Origin: Chryseobacterium gleum
Lineage (GTDB): Bacteria; Bacteroidota; Bacteroidia; Flavobacteriales; Flavobacteriaceae
Length of the DNA stretch: 64,000 bases
Direction: 5' to 3'
Assembly (NCBI GenBank): GCA_945881885.1
Contig: CAMCVI010000009.1
Location: forward strand, 1-64,000
Shown here: piece by piece, positions 30,483 to 39,724 of the stretch
Position numbering within the stretch: the stretch's first letter is position 1
Layout: the number at the start of each line of letters is the position of its first letter
The notes under the pieces: generated by a model
The model's input: the letters and a program-made list of their open reading frames with translations, nothing else
What the model was told of the DNA's origin: nothing
The model's database searches: none
Translations under genes and position numbers: made by a program

Positions 30483-31424
30483 ATGCTTAACAGAAGACAT
30501 TTTAGAGTAAAAGTGATGCAAACCATCTATGCCATGCATAGACACGAATCGGATTCATTAGACAAAGAAGAAAAATTTTTATTGCATAGTATTGAAAGTT
30601 CTCAAGATTTATATTTGGTAATGTTATCCATTTTCACTGAATTACAACTCAAAGAAAAAGCGTATTTAGCACTAGCTTCTAAAAAACATTTGGCTACAAA
30701 AGAAGAGCAAAATCCTAATTTTAAGTTTGTAAATAATAGTTTCTTTAAAATTTTAAGTAATCATTCTGCTTTTTTTGATAAATTAGAAGAAAGAAAAATT
30801 GACAATTGGAAACGCAATGACGATTGTATTATTTTTCTTTTAGAAGCCATAAAATCTTCAGATTTATACAAGCGATACATGGCCGTTGAAACAGCAGATT
30901 TTAAAAAAGATATTTTCTTTATATTCGATGTTTTTAATGAAATTATTGCCCCAAACGAAAAACTTTACGATTATTTAGAAGATTGTAAAATTACTTGGGT
31001 AGATGATATTCCAGTGATAAATACGTTGCTTTCTAAACAAATAAAGTCTATTAAAAGTCTTGACGACATATTAGAGTTACCGATTGTTTTTAAAGATTTA
31101 GACGATAAAGAATTTGTGACAAATTTATTCAGGAAAACAGTTTTAAATGAATTGGAATTTGCCGCAACATTTGAAAACAAAACGCCAAATTGGGACAAAG
31201 AGCGTATTGCAGAATTAGATACCATTATTCTTAAAATGGCCATTTGTGAATTACTTAAATTTCCATCAATTCCTATAAAAGTTACCTTAAATGAATATTT
31301 AGAAATTGCGAAAGAATATTCTACACCAAAAAGTAGTATATTTATTAACGGAATTTTAGATAATTTAGTAAAAGATTTTCAATCCGAAAATAAAATTAAA
31401 AAAGCGGGTAGAGGCTTATTATAA
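30483..31424 (+). CDS. nusB: Transcription antitermination factor NusB (long N-terminal form)
   Basis: LNRRHFRVKVMQTIYAMHR; C-term IPIKVTLNEYLEIAKEYSTPKSSIFINGILDNL. Confidence 0.93.
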   Translation: MLNRRHFRVKVMQTIYAMHRHESDSLDKEEKFLLHSIESSQDLYLVMLSIFTELQLKEKAYLALASKKHLATKEEQNPNFKFVNNSFFKILSNHSAFFDKLEERKIDNWKRNDDCIIFLLEAIKSSDLYKRYMAVETADFKKDIFFIFDVFNEIIAPNEKLYDYLEDCKITWVDDIPVINTLLSKQIKSIKSLDDILELPIVFKDLDDKEFVTNLFRKTVLNELEFAATFENKTPNWDKERIAELDTIILKMAICELLKFPSIPIKVTLNEYLEIAKEYSTPKSSIFINGILDNLVKDFQSENKIKKAGRGLL

Positions 31425-31434
31425 ATAAATAAAA

Positions 31435-31869
31435 ATGAAAAAAACGATTAGAATTTTTTTAGCAGCAGCATTGCTAATTACTTGGTCTTGTAAAAAAGAG
31501 GGGTCAGCCGAAGAAAATTTAAGACTTAATTTACAAAAGAATGCTGACGCACCTAAAACGAAAGTATCATTTGATAAAATGGTTCATGATTTTGGTGAAA
31601 TTAAACAAGGCGAAGTGGTGTCTACCATATTTACCATTAAAAATGTTGGCGATAAAGATTTATATGTTTTGGAAGCGCATGGATCTTGTGGTTGTACCGT
31701 TCCTGAAGTTACAAAGGAACCTATTTCACCAGGAAAAACAGCACCAATTTATGTAAAATTTGATTCAAACGGAAAATCTGGTGAAGTAACAAAATCAATT
31801 ATAATTACTTGCAACACGGCAAGAATTGTTGAAAATATTAGTATAAAAGCAAGTATTAAATCTAAATAA
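31435..31869 (+). CDS. DUF1573 lipoprotein
   Basis: Lipobox WSCKK; FDKMVHDFGEIKQGEVVSTIFTIKNVGDKDL...GSCGCTVPE. Confidence 0.92.
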   Translation: MKKTIRIFLAAALLITWSCKKEGSAEENLRLNLQKNADAPKTKVSFDKMVHDFGEIKQGEVVSTIFTIKNVGDKDLYVLEAHGSCGCTVPEVTKEPISPGKTAPIYVKFDSNGKSGEVTKSIIITCNTARIVENISIKASIKSK

Positions 31870-31875
31870 ATCGAT

Positions 31876-32148
31876 ATGAATCCAATGTTAATTGCACAGT
31901 TAGTATTAATGATAGTAGTATTTTACTTCTTAATCATTATGCCAAAAAACAAAAAAATTAAATTAGAAAAACAATTTTTAACAAATTTAAAAACAGGTGA
32001 TAAAATTATCACAATCGCTGGAATTCATGGTAAAGTTTCTGAAATTTCCGAAACTACAATTGTTATGGAAACTATGTCTGGAAAGTTAAAAGTTGAAAAA
32101 AGTTCTATTTCAGCAGAAATGAGTTTGAAATTAAGCGAGAAAAAATAA
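31876..32148 (+). CDS. yajC: Preprotein translocase subunit YajC
   Basis: FYFLIIMPKNKKIKLEKQFLTNLKTGDKIITIAGIHGKV. Confidence 0.93.
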   Translation: MNPMLIAQLVLMIVVFYFLIIMPKNKKIKLEKQFLTNLKTGDKIITIAGIHGKVSEISETTIVMETMSGKLKVEKSSISAEMSLKLSEKK

Positions 32149-32154
32149 TATTTT

Positions 32155-32219
32155 AAATTCCAAATTCCAAAAAAATAAATTCCAAATTCCAAACTGAAAA
32201 GTAGCGGAATTTGGAATTT
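32155..32219. repeat. Heptad tract AAATTCC x4 followed by inverted GGAATTT x2
   Basis: AAATTCC at 32155, 32162, 32177, 32184; GGAATTT at 32206, 32213. Confidence 0.9.
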
Positions 32220-32237
32220 TTGTATAAAGTGTTTTTT

Positions 32238-32263
32238 GTCATTCTGAACTTGTTTCAGAATCT
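32238..32263. repeat. Palindromic element, copy 2: GTCATTCTGAACTTGTTTCAGAATCT
   Basis: Differs from 11436 copy at one loop base. Confidence 0.9.
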
Positions 32264-32272
32264 TATAACCTT

Positions 32273-33520
32273 TTATTTCTTATTCTGAATCGCATTTAAT
32301 TCTGCAATTTTTACAATTACTTCAACGGCTTTTTGCATACTTTCTACTGGAACATATTCATATTTACCGTGAAAGTTATGTCCGCCTGCAAAAATATTTG
32401 GACAAGGTAATCCCATAAATGATAAACGCGAACCATCAGTTCCACCACGAATTGGCTTAATTAATGGTTTTATGTTTAGTTCTTTCATAGCTTGTTCAGC
32501 AAGTTTTACAATATGCATTACAGGTGCTACCTTTTCACGCATGTTGTAATATTGGTCTTTTATTTCTAAAACAGCAATATCTTCACCAAATTGTTTTTTG
32601 TATTTCTTATTAATTTTAGCAACTACTTCTTCAACATAAACTTTTCGCTTTTCAAATTTCTTACGATTGTGGTCTCTAATAATTAATTGAACTAACGTGT
32701 CTTCAATACTTCCTTGAATATTAGTAACGTGATAAAATCCTTCGTAATTTTTAGTCGTTTCAGGCGTTTCATTTTTAGGTAATTTTGCAATAAACTTATT
32801 TGCTAAAAGCATTGAATTTATCATTTTCCCTTTAGCATAACCAGGATGCACGCTTTTTCCTTTGAACGTTATTTTTACTCCAGCTGCATTAAAATTTTCA
32901 TATTCTAATTCGCCAATTTGACTTCCGTCCATAGTATATGCCCAATCTGCACCAAATTTTTCTACATCAAAGTGGTCTGCGCCACGTCCAATTTCTTCAT
33001 CAGGTGTAAAACACACTTTTAATGCTCCGTGTTTAATTTGTGGGTTTTTAATCAAAAATTCCATTGCAGTCATAATTTCTGTAATTCCTGCTTTGTCGTC
33101 TGCACCAAGTAGCGTGGTACCATCTGTAGTAATTAAAGTTTGACCTTTATATTGCAACAAATCTTTAAAATAAGAGGGTGATAAAATGATGTTTTTTTCT
33201 TTATTTAAAATAATATCACCACCATCATAATTTCTTATAATTTGTGGTTTTACATCTTTTCCAGTGAAATCAGGAGTGGTATCAAAATGCGAAACAAAAC
33301 CAATTGTAGGCACTTCATAATCTAAATTACTTGGTAAAGTTGCCATGACATAGGATTTGTCGTCAATAGACGCATCTGTTAAACCAATTTGTTTTAGTTC
33401 TTCAACTAATTTATTGGCTAAATCCCATTGTTTGGCTGTACTTGGTGTGGTGTTTGATTCTGGATCTGATTCTGTATCTACAGTTACATACCCAATAAAT
33501 CGATCAATTATATGTTGCAT
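32273..33520 (-). CDS. pepT: Peptidase T (tripeptidase)
   Basis: [74 protein letters not shown] 33520. Confidence 0.95.
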   Translation of the reverse strand: MQHIIDRFIGYVTVDTESDPESNTTPSTAKQWDLANKLVEELKQIGLTDASIDDKSYVMATLPSNLDYEVPTIGFVSHFDTTPDFTGKDVKPQIIRNYDGGDIILNKEKNIILSPSYFKDLLQYKGQTLITTDGTTLLGADDKAGITEIMTAMEFLIKNPQIKHGALKVCFTPDEEIGRGADHFDVEKFGADWAYTMDGSQIGELEYENFNAAGVKITFKGKSVHPGYAKGKMINSMLLANKFIAKLPKNETPETTKNYEGFYHVTNIQGSIEDTLVQLIIRDHNRKKFEKRKVYVEEVVAKINKKYKKQFGEDIAVLEIKDQYYNMREKVAPVMHIVKLAEQAMKELNIKPLIKPIRGGTDGSRLSFMGLPCPNIFAGGHNFHGKYEYVPVESMQKAVEVIVKIAELNAIQNKK

Positions 33521-33558
33521 TTTTAGTATTTTAAAGTAATGCAAATATAATTGTTTAT

Positions 33559-33577
33559 AGTTTAAAAGTTTTAAACT
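33559..33577. promoter_or_regulatory. Perfect dyad AGTTTAAAA-G-TTTTAAACT upstream of pepT
   Basis: 9-bp arms, 1-nt centre; about 10 bp upstream of a minus-strand TATATTTG (33542-33549). Confidence 0.4.
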
Positions 33578-33631
33578 TTTTGAGGATATTTTGTCTTGAA
33601 TTTTTATTAAATGAAAACAATTGACTTAAAG

Positions 33632-34627
33632 TTAATTTTTAAAATTATAAGTAATTGTGCCTACTTGTTTTTCAGCAGCTGATTCACTTGGTGTCCATTT
33701 TGTTTTTCGTGCAAAGTTTTTTGCTAATGCAATTAAACAAGCATCTCCCGTTGTACCTCTACCATTTGATACTCCAATAGTATTACCAGCTTTATCAACG
33801 GTAACCTCAATTACTACTTTTCCGAAAGAATTACATTCGTTATCAACTGCGGGTTTATTAATATTTCTTCTTCCAGCTAAGCTGTAATTTGTACCACCTG
33901 TGCCACCACTTCCATTTCCGCCACCAGACCCTGAACCATTTCCTGCTCCAGTCCCAGTTCCGTTTCCTGTTCCGTTGCCACCACCTGTTCCGCCACCAGA
34001 ACTACCACCGCCATAATAGCCGTTAGCATTAGCGCTTCCGTTTGCAGCACCTTGGTTTCCATTGGTATTGCTATTTCCGTCACCACCTTTATTTTGCCCT
34101 TTAATCATATTGCTTAAAGCGCTGTTAGGTTTTTTTACTGGTGTTTTTGGAATTTCTACTGGTTTGGTTTCCGTAGGTTTTTTTTCAATGGGTTTACTTT
34201 TTGATTTTGGTGGAGTAGGTACATCGGCACCTATATTGTCTTGCGTTAAGATGTCTTCAGGATTAGATTCTTCGGGTTCTGAAGCTACATCTTTCATATT
34301 TACCTCTAAGGTTTCATTTAAATAATCGTCACCTTTTCCAAAATCTGTATCCCCAATATTTAAAGAAACACCGCCACCGCCACCTCCTTGTGCTATTAAC
34401 ATTTCGGTTTTTCCGTAAGGAGGCCAAAATCGTACAAATAATAGTAAAAGCACCAGGCAAACTACTGAATGCGTTGTGATTACAATAGATTTATTTGAAT
34501 CAGAAAGTCTTGATTTTTTTATAAAATGGATTAATAACCAAATAGAACCAATTAAAACAACCAATAAAAGCAAGGTGAAATAGCCGTGCTCGTATAGTGA
34601 TTTTAATAATTTTATAATTGATTTCAT
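33632..34627 (-). CDS. TonB-like energy transducer with two N-terminal TM segments and Gly/Asn/Ser-rich linker
   Basis: HSVVCLVLLLLFVRFWPP TM, FGKGDD, Pro/Lys-rich KPIEKKPTETKPVEIPKTPVKK, TonB_C-like CNSFGKVVIEVTVDKAGNTIGVSNGRGTTGDACLIALA end. Confidence 0.82.
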   Translation of the reverse strand: MKSIIKLLKSLYEHGYFTLLLLVVLIGSIWLLIHFIKKSRLSDSNKSIVITTHSVVCLVLLLLFVRFWPPYGKTEMLIAQGGGGGGVSLNIGDTDFGKGDDYLNETLEVNMKDVASEPEESNPEDILTQDNIGADVPTPPKSKSKPIEKKPTETKPVEIPKTPVKKPNSALSNMIKGQNKGGDGNSNTNGNQGAANGSANANGYYGGGSSGGGTGGGNGTGNGTGTGAGNGSGSGGGNGSGGTGGTNYSLAGRRNINKPAVDNECNSFGKVVIEVTVDKAGNTIGVSNGRGTTGDACLIALAKNFARKTKWTPSESAAEKQVGTITYNFKN

Positions 34628-34674
34628 TTGGATTTTTTAATAGTAACGATTAAAAGTAATAAAAATTGTTGACA

Positions 34675-34714
34675 CAAAAAAACTAGGTCTAAAAATGTTT
34701 CAACCTAGTTTTTA
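34675..34714. terminator. Terminator-like hairpin between two minus-strand genes
   Basis: AAAAAACTAGGT ... ACCTAGTTTTT. Confidence 0.75.
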
Positions 34715-34735
34715 ATATTTATTTATTAAACAGTA

Positions 34736-35962
34736 TTATACTAATTGTTTCACTGCAATTTCATAAGCCCTAGCACTAATATTTGTCTTGCTAGCATTTA
34801 GATCAAATGTTTTTTGAATGGCTTTTCCTATAATTTCAGATGCGTCATTAAAAATAGCTTCATCTGTCATTTGTACTTTTTTCTCCATGAAGAAGGCAAA
34901 AACTCTTGCCATTCCGCAGTTTGAAATAAAATCTGGAATTAAACTTACTTTATTGTCTGTTTCTTCCATTATAGGTCCGTAGAATATTTCTTTGTCGGCG
35001 AATGGAACATTCGCACCACATGAAATCACCTCTAAACCGTTGGCAATCATATTTTCCACATTGTCTTTAGATACAATTCTTGAAGCGGCACATGGAGCAA
35101 AAATATGTGCACCAATTTTCCAAATTTTATCATTTATTTCCGCAAAAGGAATCATTTGGTCAGCAACTAATTTATTACCATCTTTATTTCTGAATAATTC
35201 TGAAATTTCTTCTAATGAAAATCCGTTTTCGTTTAGTACTCCGCCATCTCTATCGATAATTCCAACTACTTTCGCACCCATTTTAGCAAGATAAAAAGCG
35301 GCGGCTGATCCTACATTTCCAAAACCTTGTACAATGGCTTTTTTACCAACAACGCTTCCGCCATAAATTTTGTAAAAATGATGAACTGCTTCCGCAACAC
35401 CATAACCTGTAATCATATCGGCAACAGTATATTTTTTTGATAAATCTGGAGTATATTCTCCATTCTCAATTACTTTAATTACACCTTGGCGCAATTGTCC
35501 GATTCTATTGATTTTATCTGCTTCACTTGGTTTAAAATGTCCGTTGAAAACGCCTTCTTGCGGATGCCAAACACCACATTCTTCTGTCATTGGGATTACT
35601 TCGTGAATTTCATCTACATTCAAATCGCCACCTGTTCCGTAATAATTTTTTAATAAAGGAGAAACCGCTTTGTACCAACGTTCTAAAACACCTTTTTTAC
35701 GAGGATCTGCTGGATCGAAATTAATTCCAGACTTTGCGCCACCTATTGCAGGACCAGAAACTGAAAATTTTACTTCCATAGTTTTGGCTAAAGAAAGCAC
35801 TTCGTTTTGATCTAATCCTTTTCTCATTCTCGTTCCACCGCCTGCAGCACCACCACGTAATGAATTTATTACAGTCCAACCTTCGGCTTCCGTTTCTGGA
35901 TCTTTCCAGTTGAATACAATTTCTGGTTCTTTATTTTCGAATTTATGAAGTAAATCTTTCAT
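34736..35962 (-). CDS. Glu/Leu/Phe/Val dehydrogenase (glutamate dehydrogenase-like)
   Basis: GGAAGGGTRMRKGLDQNEVLSLAKTMEVKFSVSGPAIGGAKSGI, VQGFGNVGSAAAFYL. Confidence 0.92.
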   Translation of the reverse strand: MKDLLHKFENKEPEIVFNWKDPETEAEGWTVINSLRGGAAGGGTRMRKGLDQNEVLSLAKTMEVKFSVSGPAIGGAKSGINFDPADPRKKGVLERWYKAVSPLLKNYYGTGGDLNVDEIHEVIPMTEECGVWHPQEGVFNGHFKPSEADKINRIGQLRQGVIKVIENGEYTPDLSKKYTVADMITGYGVAEAVHHFYKIYGGSVVGKKAIVQGFGNVGSAAAFYLAKMGAKVVGIIDRDGGVLNENGFSLEEISELFRNKDGNKLVADQMIPFAEINDKIWKIGAHIFAPCAASRIVSKDNVENMIANGLEVISCGANVPFADKEIFYGPIMEETDNKVSLIPDFISNCGMARVFAFFMEKKVQMTDEAIFNDASEIIGKAIQKTFDLNASKTNISARAYEIAVKQLV

Positions 35963-36029
35963 GTTTGGATTTTCGGATTTGATTTATTTGCAAATATAAT
36001 TGTAAAAAATGACTGAGGAAAATTATTGT

Positions 36030-37091
36030 CTAAAATACTTCGCCCGAGCTATGATTTTCTTTAGCACCTGTTACACTTGCTAAAACGTTAATTTCGTTGC
36101 GCAATTTTAATACGCCGAGTAAAGCAAAAATTAATGCTTCTTTGTACTTTATGGTTTTATCATTAGGAATTATAACTTCAATTGTTGGTAAATAGTTTTT
36201 TATTCTTTCAATTAAAAAATCATTATAAACGCCTCCGCCAGAAATTAATAGTTTTCCAGTTTTGTGTTGTAATATTTTTCCAATTTGAAATGCAATATGC
36301 TCTGTAAATGTACTCATTTTGTCTTCGGTTGAAATTGGGTAATTTTCTAAAATGGGTAAAATAATTTCTTTTACAAATTCAAATCCTAACGATTTTGGGA
36401 ATGTTTTTTGGTAGAATTCAAGTTGATTTAATTCTTCAAATAATTCGGAATTCAAATTTCCTGAAGCAGAAATTTTACCTTTGTCGTCATATTCTAATCC
36501 GAAGGTATTCGCATAAAAATTCAAAACGGTATTTACAGGTGAAATGTCAAATGCAATTCGCTCCTTATTTTTTTCATAAGAAATATTTGAAAAGCCACCA
36601 AGATTTAAACAATAATCGAATTCAGAAAATAAAATTTTATCGCCAATTGGCACTAATGGCGCGCCTTGTCCGCCAAATAGCACATCTTGAACTCTAAAAT
36701 TACATACCACTTTTTGATTTGTAATTTTTGCAATTTCGGGTAAATTTCCTATTTGAAGCGTGAAACTATTTTCTGGCTGGTGCAAAATGGTATGTCCGTG
36801 AGAACAAATCGCATCTAAATTAGAAATTTTGTTTAAGGTTATAAATTCAGAAATAATATTTCCTAGTAAATTGGTGTATTCAATATTTAATTCTAAAAGT
36901 TCAGTTTTAGTAAAATGAATTCCGTTTTTAAGTTTTGAAATCATTTCATTAGTATACGAAATTGTATCACATTCTACTATTTGATAAGTCCAATTATCAT
37001 TTTTTATTTCAAAATAAATATGTGCCAAATCTACTCCATCTAATGAAGTGCCAGACATTACGCCGATAACGTTATAGTTGTGCTTAAACAT
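36030..37091 (-). CDS. anmK: Anhydro-N-acetylmuramic acid kinase
   Basis: GVMSGTSLDGVDLA, CSHGHTILHQP, LLISGGGVYNDFL. Confidence 0.94.
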   Translation of the reverse strand: MFKHNYNVIGVMSGTSLDGVDLAHIYFEIKNDNWTYQIVECDTISYTNEMISKLKNGIHFTKTELLELNIEYTNLLGNIISEFITLNKISNLDAICSHGHTILHQPENSFTLQIGNLPEIAKITNQKVVCNFRVQDVLFGGQGAPLVPIGDKILFSEFDYCLNLGGFSNISYEKNKERIAFDISPVNTVLNFYANTFGLEYDDKGKISASGNLNSELFEELNQLEFYQKTFPKSLGFEFVKEIILPILENYPISTEDKMSTFTEHIAFQIGKILQHKTGKLLISGGGVYNDFLIERIKNYLPTIEVIIPNDKTIKYKEALIFALLGVLKLRNEINVLASVTGAKENHSSGEVF

Positions 37092-37113
37092 GGGTTAAAA
37101 ATACAATTTCTTA

Positions 37114-37144
37114 TTGAAAATTTCATATAAATTACCTACATTTG
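37114..37144 (+). promoter_or_regulatory. Promoter of acyl-CoA dehydrogenase gene
   Basis: TTG-N20-TACATTTG. Confidence 0.6.
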
Positions 37145-37187
37145 AACCAAATTTTTAAGAAATATTCAATTAACCTATAGTAAAATA

Positions 37188-38327
37188 ATGGATTTTAAAT
37201 TAAATGAAGAACAATTAATGATTCAACAAGCAGCTAAAGATTTTGCTGTTACAGAATTATTACCTGGTGTTATTGAAAGAGACGAACATTCGAAATTTCC
37301 AACCGAGCAAGTTAAGAAAATGGCTGAACTTGGTTTTATGGGAATGATGGTGGATCCTAAATATGGTGGTGCGGGTTTAGATAGCGTATCTTATGTTTTA
37401 GCTATTGAAGAAATTGCCAAAGTAGATGCTTCTGCTGCTGTTATTATGTCGGTAAATAACTCATTAGTTTGTGCTGGTTTAGAAAAATATGGTTCTGAAG
37501 CGCAAAAAATTAAATACTTAATGCCATTAGCAAAAGGAGATGTAATTGGTGCATTTTGTTTGTCAGAACCAGAAGCCGGTTCTGATGCAACTTCCCAAAA
37601 AACAACTGCAATTGATATGGGAGATCATTATATATTAAATGGAACCAAAAATTGGATAACAAATGGAGGAACTGCTTCTACTTTTTTTGTTATGGCTCAA
37701 ACAGATGTTTCAAAAGGACATAAGGGAATCAATGCTTTAATTGTAGAAAAAGGAATGCCAGGTTTTGAAATAGGACCGAAAGAAAAGAAAATGGGAATTC
37801 GTGGTTCGGATACACATACTTTATTATTCAACGATGTAAAAGTACCAAAAGAAAATAGAATTGGAGAAGATGGGTTTGGTTTTGCTTTTGCCATGTCAAC
37901 TCTAAACGGTGGAAGAATTGGAATAGCTTCTCAAGCTTTAGGAATTGCTCAAGGTGCATATGAATTGGCTTTAAAATATTCGCAGGAACGCGTGGCATTT
38001 AAGAAGCCAATTTTTCAACATCAGGCGATTGCTTTTAAATTAGCTGACATGCATGTGAAAATTACCTGTGCAAGATTGCTAATTCATAAAGCTGCTACCG
38101 AAAAAGATTTGGGTGAAGATATTGCACATTCTGGTGCGATGGCTAAATTATATGCTTCTGAAATTGCTTTAGAAGTGGCTAATGAAGCTGTTCAAATTCA
38201 TGGTGGTAACGGTTATGTTAGTGAATATCATGTAGAAAGAATGATGCGCGACTCGAAAATTACTCAAATTTATGAAGGGACTTCTGAAATTCAAAGAATT
38301 GTAATTTCTAGAGGTTTGGTTTCATAA
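37188..38327 (+). CDS. Acyl-CoA dehydrogenase
   Basis: FCLSEPEAGSDATSQKTTA, NGTKNWITNGGTAS, QIHGGNGYVSEYHVERMMRDSKITQIYEGTSEIQRIVI. Confidence 0.96.
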   Translation: MDFKLNEEQLMIQQAAKDFAVTELLPGVIERDEHSKFPTEQVKKMAELGFMGMMVDPKYGGAGLDSVSYVLAIEEIAKVDASAAVIMSVNNSLVCAGLEKYGSEAQKIKYLMPLAKGDVIGAFCLSEPEAGSDATSQKTTAIDMGDHYILNGTKNWITNGGTASTFFVMAQTDVSKGHKGINALIVEKGMPGFEIGPKEKKMGIRGSDTHTLLFNDVKVPKENRIGEDGFGFAFAMSTLNGGRIGIASQALGIAQGAYELALKYSQERVAFKKPIFQHQAIAFKLADMHVKITCARLLIHKAATEKDLGEDIAHSGAMAKLYASEIALEVANEAVQIHGGNGYVSEYHVERMMRDSKITQIYEGTSEIQRIVISRGLVS

Positions 38328-38345
38328 TATTTAAATATTAGTTTA

Positions 38346-38378
38346 AAAAAAGGCAACCAAATTGGTTGCCTTTTTTTG
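38346..38378. terminator. Bidirectional terminator
   Basis: AAAAAAAGGCAACCAA ATTGGTTGCCTTTTTTT. Confidence 0.85.
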
Positions 38379-39662
38379 TTATAATATTTCCAAGATTCTT
38401 TCTAAACTCATACCACGTGAACCTTTTATGAGTAAGAAACTATTTTCTGTTTTTAGTTTTGTAAAATTTGTTTTAAAGGATTCAAAAGTTTCATAAAAAC
38501 TCATGTTTGTGTTTAAATTTTTATGGTTAAAAAAATCATTTCCAATAAAATAAAAAATCATTTCTTTTTGATTCCTACAGAATTCTACAAGTCTTTTGTG
38601 TTCATCTGAGCTTTCAATTCCTAATTCGAACATATCGCCCAAAATAGCCACTTTGTTTTTCTCGTTTAACTGAAAGAAATTTGTCAAAGCTGCATTCATG
38701 CTACTCGGGTTAGCATTGTAAGCATCCAATATTATTTTATTGGATTTTTTTTCTATTAACTGTGACCGATTATTATTCGGAATATAGTTTTCTAATCCGA
38801 ATTTTATTTTTTCATTTGAAACGCCAAAATGTTTTCCAATTGTGATGGCCGCATTTATGTTATTTGCGTTGTATAATCCTATTAAATGAGATTGAATAAT
38901 AGTGTTATCAAATTCAATTTTCACCATTGGATTGGTTTCAATTTTAGTAATGGAAATAAAATTTTCTGTTGTATTTAAACCAAAAGTAATGCTATTTATA
39001 TTTTTAGTTTTTTCGTTCTGAATGGCATCATCCGTATTTACAAATGCTGTTTTTTGATTCGCAAAAAGAAATTCGTATAATTCACTTTTACCTTTAATTA
39101 CGCCTTCAGTTCCACCAAATCCCTCTAAATGCGCTTTTCCGAAATTGGTAATGTACCCAAAATCTGGTTGACAAATACTGCAAAGCAATTCAATTTCTTT
39201 TTGGTGATTGGCACCCATTTCCACTATGCCTATTTCGGTAGTTTTGTCAAAAGAAAGTAGGGTTAAAGGAACGCCAATATGATTATTTAAATTTCCAACG
39301 GTTGCTTTGGTGTTATATTTTTGAGAAAGTACAACATGAATAAGTTCCTTTGTGGTGGTTTTTCCGTTGCTTCCCGTCAATCCAACAATTGTAATTTTTA
39401 GTTGATTTCTATGGTAATTGGCTAATTTCTGTAATGTTTCTAATGCATTTTCTACTAAAATAAATCGTTCGTCTAGTTTATATTCGATTTCATCTATTAT
39501 AGCAAATTTAGCACCTTTTTCTAATGCACTTAAAGCAAATTTGTTTCCATTAAAGTTGTCGCCTTTAAGCGCTACAAACATATTGTTTGCATAAATTTTT
39601 CTGGTATCAGTAGCAATGCCTGTTGATTGCAAAAAGTAGTTGTAAATTGTTGCTATTTCCAT
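38379..39662 (-). CDS. murF: UDP-N-acetylmuramoyl-tripeptide--D-alanyl-D-alanine ligase
   Basis: STGIATDTRKI, GLTGSNGKTTTKELI, EMGANHQKEIE, DAYNANPSSMNAAL. Confidence 0.95.
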   Translation of the reverse strand: MEIATIYNYFLQSTGIATDTRKIYANNMFVALKGDNFNGNKFALSALEKGAKFAIIDEIEYKLDERFILVENALETLQKLANYHRNQLKITIVGLTGSNGKTTTKELIHVVLSQKYNTKATVGNLNNHIGVPLTLLSFDKTTEIGIVEMGANHQKEIELLCSICQPDFGYITNFGKAHLEGFGGTEGVIKGKSELYEFLFANQKTAFVNTDDAIQNEKTKNINSITFGLNTTENFISITKIETNPMVKIEFDNTIIQSHLIGLYNANNINAAITIGKHFGVSNEKIKFGLENYIPNNNRSQLIEKKSNKIILDAYNANPSSMNAALTNFFQLNEKNKVAILGDMFELGIESSDEHKRLVEFCRNQKEMIFYFIGNDFFNHKNLNTNMSFYETFESFKTNFTKLKTENSFLLIKGSRGMSLERILEIL

Positions 39663-39673
39663 ATGGCTAAAAT

Positions 39674-39706
39674 AAAAAAAAGCCCTTTATAAATAAAGGG
39701 CTTTTG
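39674..39706. terminator. Terminator downstream of gldJ
   Basis: AAAAGCCCTTTAT aa ATAAAGGGCTTTT. Confidence 0.8.
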
Positions 39707-39724
39707 TAAAATATTTTAAGTAAA

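Noticed and set aside
29295-35962. Two Glu/Leu/Phe/Val dehydrogenases as a recent duplication
   Set aside because: The two proteins differ strongly in length and sequence (leucine-DH-like vs glutamate-DH-like); ordinary paralogous families.
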